From NCBI GenBank assembly GCA_023627715.1, contig JAMAHW010000056.1, positions 188,545-252,544 of the forward strand: a stretch of 64,000 nt of DNA. The letters are read 5' to 3'. This document shows positions 55,883 through 64,000 of this stretch, piece by piece. The stretch is from Periconia sp. R9002. Taxonomy: Eukaryota; Ascomycota; Dothideomycetes; Pleosporales; Periconiaceae. The notes under the pieces were generated by a model that saw nothing but the letters and a program-made list of their open reading frames with translations, was not told the DNA's origin and made no database searches. The position numbers were made by a program, and so were the translations under genes. The first letter of the stretch is position 1; every line of letters starts with the position of its first letter.

Positions 55883-57190
55883 ATGCCAGCGCAGCGTTAT
55901 GAGCGGGTACGTAGATTCCGCTAACCGCCCGGGGCCCATAAGGCGGCGGACGGACGAACAACCACCCACCGCACCGCCGCCGCCGCCCGTCTCTCCCCAG
56001 GGGCACTCCATTCTATTTACTCCATATCGTACATACAATACAGCACATCGACTAACCATGCGGTACACACAGATAGCAGAAAACGACGACCAAGACAACA
56101 CATCACCCTCCTCTCCTCAAGCGCCCTACCCTATCCCCGCCTCGCCACCGCCCTCCTTCCACAGCCGCGCTTCATCACCTTCGGGCGGCGCATCGCGCCG
56201 TCTCCTCACAGATGATCCTCTCACCTCTGATGCCGAGCGCACACTTGCCGACACATTCGATGCAGAGTCCGACAGCGACGATGAGGAAGCCGTCGACGAC
56301 AGGCAGCGGTTGATGCGGGGGAATCCCGAAGAGGCGCAGAGTAACGAGGAAGAGGACGAGATTGCGCGGAGAGGAGGCCTGCCGAGAAGAGTCACACAGC
56401 TGCCCACTTTCACGCCACAGGCTCCGAGTGGGAGGGTCGTAGGAGGTGGCCAGAACGACGGCGTGTTTGCAAATCTGAGCGCGAAGCCGACGAGGGGGGA
56501 GGATGCCGAGGAGAAGCCTCCTGTACGTATTATTATGCCCTGTACATTCTTGTTTGGAAATGAATGGACTTGGAGAGACTAACATGCCCACAGACATATG
56601 AACAAGCTGCGGCTGACGCTGCCCCCCCGTATTGGGAAACCACAATTCTTGCGCCCGGCGCATTCGGCGACGAAGTCTTCGTCGAAGGTCTCCCTGTCGG
56701 CTCCGTCTTCTCTTTCGTTTGGAATGCCATGATCTCCATGTCGTTCCAATTCGTCGGCTTCCTCCTCACCTACCTCCTACACACCACCCACGCTGCAAAG
56801 AACGGTTCCCGCGCCGGTCTTGGAATCCAACTAGTACAATGGGGTTTCACGATGAAGAGCGCTTCCTCCTCAACCCCGACCAACGACAATCCCAACACCG
56901 CTTTCGACGGCGGTGTCCCTAGTGATCCCAACTCGCACGACTTCGACCCCAACGCAGTATCAGGCCAAGGCGGATCCAGCGGATCCAACATGACGCCCGT
57001 CAACTCGGAAATCAGCTCGAGCGACTGGCTGGCGTACGCATTGATGATTGTTGGCTGGTTCATTCTCATCAAGAGCGTTTCCGACTTCATCCGCGCCAGG
57101 AGGCACGAGCAGCTTGTGTTGCAGTCGCCGGATCGCGGGCTGGGCGTTGCGGTGGTGGCAGAGGGCGAGAGTCCGGAAAGGAGTGTATAA
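55883..57190 (+). CDS. NDFIP/Bsd2-like ubiquitin-ligase adaptor membrane protein
   Basis: A multi-pass Golgi/endosome protein of the Bsd2/NDFIP family, which recruits the Rsp5/Nedd4 ubiquitin ligase to sort membrane cargo. Exons are 55883-55906, 56073-56522 and 56594-57190 (356 aa). The 24-bp first exon (MPAQRYER) joins IAENDDQDN; the 166-bp first intron has a GACTAAC branch. Residues ~10-160 are Pro/Ser-rich and acidic. The conserved core starts YEQAAADAAPPYWETTI. Hydrophobic segments are VFSFVWNAMISMSFQFVGFLLTYL (split here only for reading), an amphipathic GLGIQLVQWGF, and WLAYALMIVGWFILIKSV. A Ser/Gly/Asn-rich loop separates the last two. I see no canonical PPxY motif, which other members use to bind the ligase. 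Confidence 0.85.
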
Positions 57191-57869
57191 GTCTTTCTGT
57201 CTCTCTCTCTCTTTCATCTGTTATAACTTATGGGATACGGTCTTGCTCACTCGCATTGTTCTTTTTTCTCTCTTCTTCTTCACCTCTCCCTGCCAGCTTC
57301 TCTTTTGCCTTGGCCTTTTTTTTTATTGTAAGGACCTACTGAAGCACTTTAACGAGCTTAAATAACCCTGAAAACACGTAAACACGTTTTCTTTTCTCTC
57401 TCTCTCTGTTATCTGGATGTAGATACTGAAAAAAAAGGATTGACTTTTTTTTACTTTGTGAATATTTTGAACGAAGGTTTTTCTCTGCTCTGCTCTGCTC
57501 TGTGAAGAAGTGAAGTGAAGAGTTTCACCATTTCCCAATTTCTCCCATACCAGTCCCTTGAAGGGGTAGTGGTGGTTAGATATGTTTGCTAATTCTCAAC
57601 ATTTACAAACATACGACATTGATCTATCACATCCATATCCCTACCTACATATGTACATACACACTCTATCTCTCTCCTCTCCTCTTCTTCTTCCACCATC
57701 ACTTACCCCCCCTCTGGACACACATACATATGTACATACATCCTGCATATTCATACCCATTCAAAACATCAAACCAAAATCAACCACACGCCGTGTGCAT
57801 AATAATCAAGTCTCAGGCCAAGGGACATACATCATATTTCCACACTTTTTGCAAATGAGCAGGGAAAGG

Positions 57870-57898
57870 GGAGGGAGGGAGGGAGGGAGGGAGGGAGA
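57870..57898. repeat. Microsatellite (GGGA)n
   Basis: Six or seven GGGA units, the same unit as at 32626-32650. The two loci are otherwise unrelated. Confidence 0.8.
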
Positions 57899-57952
57899 TG
57901 TTCTCGACTGAGTTGTTAAATTCTCTATGTAATTACCTATTCATACTTGTCT

Positions 57953-57968
57953 GATCGATCGATCGATC
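57953..57968. repeat. Tetranucleotide repeat (GATC)4
   Basis: Four tandem GATC units, each a palindrome, 30 bp downstream of the MOG1 stop codon. Confidence 0.8.
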
Positions 57969-57998
57969 AACTGCAATCCATCCAAATCTCATCCCTTT

Positions 57999-58918
57999 CT
58001 ACCCACTAAACAACCCCCACTCCCTCACCTCAAAGCTCCCCAACACCTTTTCCCTCACCTCATCCGCGGCCCGCATCAGACTCGTCGGTTCGCCTTCCTT
58101 AGCCGGCTTCTCGTACTCGCCCGGGTAGTGCGGCGCGTTGATGGTGATGAGGATGTCGGTACCTTGGTCCTTGAGCCGGAGCAGGAGGAGGTGGATGGCG
58201 ATGTAGTCGGGGGCTTTGCGGTGGGCGGAGCCGGGGGAGGGAGGGGGAGGAGTTTGGATGAAGGTTAGGGTGTGGAGGGGGTGTGTGCTGTTTGGGGTGG
58301 TTAGTTTGGGGTGTTGGGGGATGGGTTTGGGGGATGGGGAGGGAAGAAGGGGTGGATGGGATGGGCGAGAAGGGGTTGGTTGGTGTTGAAAGGTAGGTGT
58401 ATGTATGTATGCGTGTGTTCGATGTAGACAAGTATCCGCCCTTCAACGAAACAAACATCACATATGTATCATGCATGCTTCATACCACCCTTTAACTCTC
58501 CCCATCCACCATTCATCAGAAGCAAAAGAAAAAAAAAACAAGCAAATATAAAAATAAAAAACAAAATGATAGAAAAACTCACGGCAACTTCCGCATACTC
58601 GCCCTCCCTTGCTCGAGCAAATTCGTCGCGTCCCCCGTCCCATCCACCAGATCCGCAAAGTGGTGCTGCAGCGCCTCGTCGTCGGGCTTGTCCACGTACT
58701 CGAGGATCTCGAAGATGACGCCCGAGTAGCCGTTGGTGTCGAGGTAGACTTCTTGGTGGTCGGGGATTTGGCGGATTTGGCTGTTTTATTTATTTTTGTT
58801 AGATTATGAGGGTTTTTTGGGAAGGGGAGAGGGTATAGACGGACCTGGTGTCGCCGTATGTCGAGGGTAGGTCGACGGTGATGGCGCCGCCGAAGAGGGG
58901 GGTTGGTTTGAATGACAT
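57999..58918 (-). CDS. MOG1: Ran-binding nuclear import factor Mog1
   Basis: A Ran-GTPase-binding protein that promotes nucleotide release and supports nuclear protein import. Minus-strand exons are 58918-58845, 58780-58583 and 58287-57999 (186 aa, the family size). The first donor is a weak GTCCGT; the second is GTGAGT. Acceptors are AACAG-type, the last preceded by CTAACC. The start FKPTPLFGGAITVDLPSTYG is the Mog1 signature. DTSQIRQIPDHQEVYLD, GYSGVIFEILEYV and the later KDQGTDILITINAPH are conserved fold elements. The third exon starts after a Pro-rich loop (TPPPPSPGSA). The C-terminus ends EVREWGLFSG. It is complete. Confidence 0.93.
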
Positions 58919-59540
58919 TTTTTTATTGTTGTTGTTTGTTTTATGTTTTTTGTGGTGTGTGGTCGAGAGGTGTTGGATTTTTATTGTGCAAAGTGTGGAT
59001 GGATGGATGCGTTCTACATTGGGTTCTTTTATATGGCTTGTTCTGGTTTGGGGTTTGACGTTTGGTGTTCCTTTTTTGGGCTGGCTAGTAGGTACACAAC
59101 TTAGGTAGCGGTTAGGCAGGCTCAGGCACCAAATAAGCAGCGGGTGCCTAGTCTAGGTAGGTACATCACGTTAAATAAATGTCTTTGGGATTTTTTTTTT
59201 TCACATGAAATTGTATTTTTCGAGAATGAAAAAGGAGTGAGATGATGGTAAAGTAATTGTGATTTGTATGCAGATTGTACATATATTTCTATTCGTGGGC
59301 TATGTCTTGTATGGGGTATCATTTTTTAGCTTCAATGCCGTCTATTTGTCCGATTGTATTTTTTTTTTTCAAACGCCTTGCAATGCTTCCATTATCCATC
59401 TTTTAGAAGGCAAAAGCCTTCTGCCCAGGCCTACAGATAGCTCTATGCCTGTGGTTGCCTGCTGGTTCATAGAGCCAACCTATTTTTACGGTAGTCGTAA
59501 CTTTCAAATGTGCGCCCTTCATTCATCCATTATGGACTGT
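58919..59540. other. Intergenic region between MOG1 and BUD20
   Basis: The MOG1 promoter and BUD20 3' UTR (622 bp), with T-rich tracts. No gene was recognised. Confidence 0.55.
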
Positions 59541-59977
59541 TCAGCCCTCAACCTCAACCGGTCTCGCAACCTCGTCAACTTCCATGGCTGCCGTTGTTCT
59601 TGTGCCATTGTCCGTTCTCAGGCCTACGGCGGCTTCTGCCTCTTTCTGTGAATATGGTTCGTCGCGGAGCTGTTTCACTCTGTATTGGAGTTAGTGATCC
59701 AAACCCAGACCTATCAAAACACATGTATGGGGAAGACGTCGTACCTCCGCTTGTGCACTTTTCCTTTGTAATGGGCGGCGAAGTTTGTTTCGCTCTCGAA
59801 CCACTTTGCGCATTCCTTGCAGTACCATTGTCCTAGGCCGGGAAGGTCCTCGGGTGCCTTGGAATCTGTGTGCTTCGCCAGGTGTTTTTCATCGTGCAGG
59901 TCGGCGTGGATTTGGTCGAGGTCGCGAGTGTGGCGGCGCGTTTTCTTTTTGGACTTGTCGCCGCGAATGGCAGGCAT
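59541..59977 (-). CDS. BUD20: C2H2 zinc-finger 60S biogenesis factor Bud20
   Basis: A pre-60S ribosome export factor of the Bud20/ZNF593 family. Minus-strand exons are 59977-59745 and 59679-59541 (123 aa). The 65-bp intron has GTACGA, a CTAAC branch and a TACAG acceptor. The basic N-terminus (KSKKKTRRHTRDLDQIHADL) is the typical nuclear-localisation and rRNA-binding segment. One C2H2 finger reads CKECAKWFESETNFAAHYKG then KVHKRR, with Cys2 and both His present. Exon 2 supplies RVKQLRDEPYSQKEAEAAVG, then a short Glu/Val-rich end. It is divergent from aconitase. Confidence 0.93.
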
Positions 59978-60879
59978 GGCGGAGAGAATGGGATGGAAGT
60001 GTGAAGGTGGATACAGCTCGGCCGCGGATACGGCAGTTGGTCACAGATTTGTGAAATGTCGAGATAATATCGTGGAGGTGATTCGTGAATTCGGCTAGGC
60101 AGCGGATGATCGGGGGACGTGCGGCGAGGTGGACAAAGCACCCTCGAGGTGTCTGCAGGTTGGCAGAGATTTTCTTCCCTCACGTTTTGGGGCGTCGTGT
60201 GGCTTGGCGCGGATGGGGTACCATACAAGGCCTAATTTATTATGGACCGGCCGCACGGTTCCAGGTTACAACGGCGAAAGTTGCATCTAGTAGTCGGGTG
60301 AGGTTTTCGTTCGGACTGTGAAAAGACGGCAGATTTTCCTTGGTCTTGATACCTGTGTAGAATCACAAAAGATGGTGCTCAGCTGCGTTATCTGCTACCA
60401 ATAAGCTACTGGGGAAGCTCTCCCCAAACAGAAACGAGGCGCGCGCGCGGGGGTGTTCTCTGCTTGCCGCAGGTGACGCCATAGCATCATCAGCAGCCAT
60501 GTGCCTATCTGATAAACATCCGTGGTACACACCGGCGCATCAAACAACAGGCCGTGAGTGCACTGTAGACGAGAGGGAGGGCTCTATCAATCGCTCCATG
60601 ATGGTAATGTCCGTAGCAAAGGAAAATAAATATCAATCAAATGGGGCTGCGGGAAAGCTCGCATGTGAAACAAAACCATGGCGGACGACAGGAGCTCTCC
60701 ATGTAGGATACGGCCGAGGTTGCTTGCCGGGGCCCGAAGACATCCCCCGCCAATCACAACTCTCCATTTGCAAATTACTCAGCGCCAGTGGGCAAGATTT
60801 CCCTCATGCTTCGGCCTTCCAAAACCCAAACCATCACCTCTTCACTCCACTCCATCCTCTCCATCCAAACTAGCCCACC
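59978..60879. promoter_or_regulatory. Divergent promoter region BUD20 / aconitase
   Basis: This 902-bp space serves both genes. The last ~60 bases before the aconitase ATG are C/T-rich, as expected for a strongly expressed fungal gene. No other feature was recognised. Confidence 0.55.
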
Positions 60880-63678
60880 ATGCAGAAGTTTGCGAGGCTG
60901 GGCCGCCTCGGCCAGAACCTCGTCCAGAGGAGGCAATTGGCTACCATCAGCGATGCTCCCCTCTCCAAGAAGGTCGAAATGACCAACTGGGAGAAGGGTC
61001 ACTTCATCAACTACCAGAAGATGAGCGAGAACTTGGGCATCGTGCGCAACCGATTGAATCGCCCGCTCACCTTCGCCGAGAAGATTCTCTACTCTCACTT
61101 GGACGACCCTCACAACCAGGAGATTGAGCGTGGCGCCAGCTACCTCAAGCTTCGCCCCGACCGTGTGGCTTGCCAGGATGCCACCGCCCAGATGGCCATC
61201 CTGCAGTTCATGTCGGCTGGCATGCCCTCGGTCGCTACCCCGACCACCGTCCACTGTGACCACTTGATTGAGGCACAGGTTGGCGGTGACAAGGATTTGG
61301 CTCGCGCCAACGACATCAACAAGGAGGTTTACGACTTCCTTTCCACTTCTTGCGCCAAGTACAATATTGGTTTCTGGAGGCCAGGCTCTGGTATCATTCA
61401 CCAGATCGTTCTTGAGAACTACGCTTTCCCCGGTGGTCTGTTGATCGGAACCGACTCGCACACCCCCAACGCCGGTGGTTTGGGAATGGCCGCTATTGGT
61501 ACGGAAGTCTCCGCTCTGCAAACTCCACGTCGTCAGACTGCTAACTTGGGACGCAGGTGTCGGAGGTGCTGATGCTGTCGACGTTATGGCTGGACTTCCT
61601 TGGGAGTTGAAGGCTCCCAAGGTCATTGGTGTCAAGCTCACTGGTGAGCTTTCTGGCTGGACTGCTCCTAAGGGTACGTTTTCACTTTCTTTTCACGTGG
61701 TGTTGAACTCTTTGGTTCTGCCTGCGGTGATCCTAAACTTTTTTTTTGTAGTGAAGCTAACTGGATCATTATAGATATCATCCTTAAGGTTGCCGGACTT
61801 CTCACTGTCAAGGGCGGCACTGGTGCCATCGTCGGTACGTTATTTCCGTCCCAAGTATATCAGGATGTCACGATTAGTGGCTTCTGGGGCTCCCCTGAAT
61901 GACGTTAACTAATTTTGTGGTTTAGAGTACCACGGTCCTGGAACCAACAGCTTGTCGGCCACCGGTATGGCCACGATCTGTAACATGTAAGTCAAAGCCT
62001 CCTGAATATGGGTGCAAATGAAGCCTATGTACAATTCTGGGTCACAACAGTGGCTAATGATTATAGGGGAGCTGAGATTGGTGCAACAACCTCGCTTTTC
62101 CCATTCAACGATCGCATGTACGATTACCTGAAGGCAACCAAGCGTCAAGCTATTGGTGACTTTGCCCGCGAGTACACTGCCGAACTCCACGAGGATGAGG
62201 GTGCAGAATACGACCAGCTCATTGAGATCAACCTTTCTGAACTCGAGCCTCACATCAACGGCCCCTTCACACCCGATCTAGCGACCCCCATCTCGAAGTT
62301 CAAGGAGGCTGTTAAGGAGAACAAGTGGCCTGAAGAGCTCAAGGTCGGTCTCATCGGCTCATGCACCAACTCCTCTTATGAGGACATGACCCGCGCTGCT
62401 TCAATTGCGAAGGATGCTATGGACCACGGTATCAAGGCCAAGTCCCTTTTCACCGTCACTCCTGGTTCAGAGCAAATTCGCGCCACCATTGAGCGTAAGT
62501 GATACCCCCGGTGCGGAGTTGTCTGTAATCAAGAACCCACAAGGTGTGGCGTATTGAGATACTGATAATGCACTATAACACCCCTGCCTGAGTGTAACTA
62601 ACTTTGTATTCGCGATTTAGGTGATGGTATCCTCCAGACTTTCGAAGAATTCGGTGGCATGGTTCTCGCCAATGCCTGCGGTCCTTGCATTGGCCAATGG
62701 GACCGCCGAGATGTCAAGAAGGGTGAACCCAACTCCATCATTTCGTCCTACAACCGTAACTTCACCGGACGTAATGACGCCAACCCGGCCACCCACTCTT
62801 TCGTCACTTCTCCCGATCTGGTCGTTGCCATGACCATTGCCGGCACTTTGAACTTCAATCCTCTTGTTGATACTTTGAAAGATAAGGACGGCAAGGAGTT
62901 CAAGCTTCAGCCTCCCACAGGTGATGGTCTTCCTGCCAATGGCTACGACGCAGGAAAGGACACCTACCAGGCTCCTCCCGAGGACCGTGCCTCCGTCAAC
63001 GTTGCCGTTTCCCCTACTTCCGACCGTCTCCAGATTCTCCAGCCCTTCAATGCTTGGGATGGAAAGGATGCCAAGGACTTGCCCATCCTGATCAAGGCCC
63101 AGGGCAAGACCACCACCGACCACATCTCCATGGCCGGTCCTTGGTTGAAGTACCGTGGCCATCTTGACAACATCTCCAACAACATGCTTATCGGTGCCAT
63201 CAACGCTGAGAACGGCGAGGCTAACAAGGTCAAGAACAAGCTGACCGGCGAATACGATGCCGTCCCAGCTGTTGCCCGTGACTACAAGAAGAACGGCATC
63301 AGGTGGGTCGTCGTCGGTGACTGGAACTACGGAGAGGGATCTTCCCGTGAGCACGCCGCTCTCGAGCCCAGGCATCTTGGAGGTCTCGCTATCATCACCC
63401 GTTCATTCGCCCGTATTCACGAGACCAACTTGAAGAAGCAGGGTATGCTTCCCTTGACCTTCATTGATCCTGCCGATTACGACAAGATCCAGCCAAATGA
63501 TACCGTTGACCTTCTGTGCACCGAGCTTGCCGTTGGCCAGCCCATGACCCTTGTCGTCAAGCCCGCTGATGGCGGCAAGCCTTACGAGATCAAGCTTGCG
63601 CACACCTTTAACGAGGGCCAGATTGAATGGTTTAAGAACGGCAGCGCGCTCAACACTATGGCCAGGAACTCCAAATAA
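60880..63678 (+). CDS. ACO1: Mitochondrial aconitase
   Basis: Aconitate hydratase of the TCA cycle, converting citrate to isocitrate through a 4Fe-4S cluster in the mitochondrial matrix. Exons are 60880-61498, 61557-61673, 61775-61834, 61926-61986, 62067-62494 and 62621-63678 (780 aa, the usual size). The N-terminus ([18 protein letters not shown]) is an Arg-rich targeting signal. Active-site and cluster motifs include [27 protein letters not shown], the cluster Cys in [14 protein letters not shown], the CxxC in [14 protein letters not shown], and [20 protein letters not shown] in the swivel domain. Codon use is strongly biased to C-ending codons, fitting high expression. All donors are GTACGT, GTACGG or GTAAGT type. 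In intron 2 (61674-61774) an alternative acceptor (TTTGTAG) at about 61751 would break the frame, so 61775 is used. Confidence 0.97.
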
Positions 63679-64000
63679 ATTCTGCAGGCTTGAAGCAGAG
63701 CACACAAGACAATCATCACTGGGGATGTAGATACAGAGAGGGGACATACCGCCCAGCATACGATGAACTGAGGAAAACACGAGGACCGGGGAGGATGTTT
63801 ATTGGATTGGGACTTTGACCCATGTAGCACGGCTGAGCTTTCCTTTGATATCATCCGGGCTCAATGAGGTTGGGTCTGGCGTGTACTTTTTATGGTGTTT
63901 AGCATGCAATGTTTTGATTCATCTTCCACACTTCAATGACTATATCAATGACCTGGCCGCGTTGCCAGTTGATTAAAAGTGTACACGAGGTATTTCTAAC
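63679..64000. other. 3' flank of aconitase
   Basis: Probably the aconitase 3' UTR and following intergenic DNA. An AATAAA overlaps the stop-codon region at 63674-63679. No further gene start was recognised before the window ends. Confidence 0.55.

Larger units (their letters stand above)
57191..57998. other. Convergent intergenic region with simple repeats
   Basis: The 3' UTRs of the Bsd2-like and MOG1 genes, plus GGGA and GATC repeats. No gene was recognised. Confidence 0.55.

Overview
The window is nuclear DNA from a filamentous ascomycete (Pezizomycotina). The evidence is compact eukaryotic genes with short introns (about 47-150 bp) carrying GTRNGT donors, CTAAC-type branch sites and YAG acceptors, and proteins of typical fungal families: HIR-complex Hpc2, Tma16, Bud20, Mog1, Img2, Bsd2-like, GH47 mannosidase. 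A Dothideomycete is my guess, but the sequence alone does not prove it. There are no CRISPR arrays, operons or bacterial features. One 10-N assembly gap lies at 15466-15475.

Layout. 1-14.8 kb is gene-dense: eIF1 (+), DNA ligase I (-), a BAHD-like acyltransferase (-), a flavin monooxygenase (-), a lysine-rich nuclear-type protein (-), EXO1 (-) and TMA16 (+). 14.8-16.1 kb is low-complexity and holds a near-perfect hairpin and the gap. 16.1-23.4 kb is one giant Ser/Thr/Pro-rich secreted repeat protein (-). 23.4-34.2 kb is gene-poor, with a single Gln/Pro-rich putative regulator (-) at 25.9-27.4 kb. 34.2-46.4 kb is dense again: eIF3e (-) / IMG2 (+) divergent, a Cys-rich secreted protein (-), a large GH47 mannosidase (-), and CCT6 (-) / NOP56 (+) divergent. 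46.4-49.5 kb is gene-poor. From 49.5 kb come HPC2 (+), an unknown acidic protein (+), a CBP6/UQCC2-like factor (-), a Bsd2/NDFIP-like membrane protein (+), MOG1 (-), BUD20 (-) and mitochondrial aconitase (+).

How the genes relate. Most are single housekeeping genes for translation and ribosome biogenesis (eIF1, eIF3e, TMA16, NOP56, BUD20, IMG2), protein folding (CCT6), DNA replication and repair (LIG1, EXO1), chromatin (HPC2), nuclear transport (MOG1) and mitochondrial metabolism (ACO1, CBP6-like). Several share short divergent promoters. The accessory-looking genes are the acyltransferase/monooxygenase pair, the giant mucin-like protein and the small Cys-rich secreted protein. The last is the most interesting: each of its exons 2-4 opens with a CxxCxxC motif and all its introns are phase 0.

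I built exon models by hand from splice sites, reading-frame continuity and remembered family conservation. Exon ends are reliable where the protein family is conserved and tentative elsewhere.
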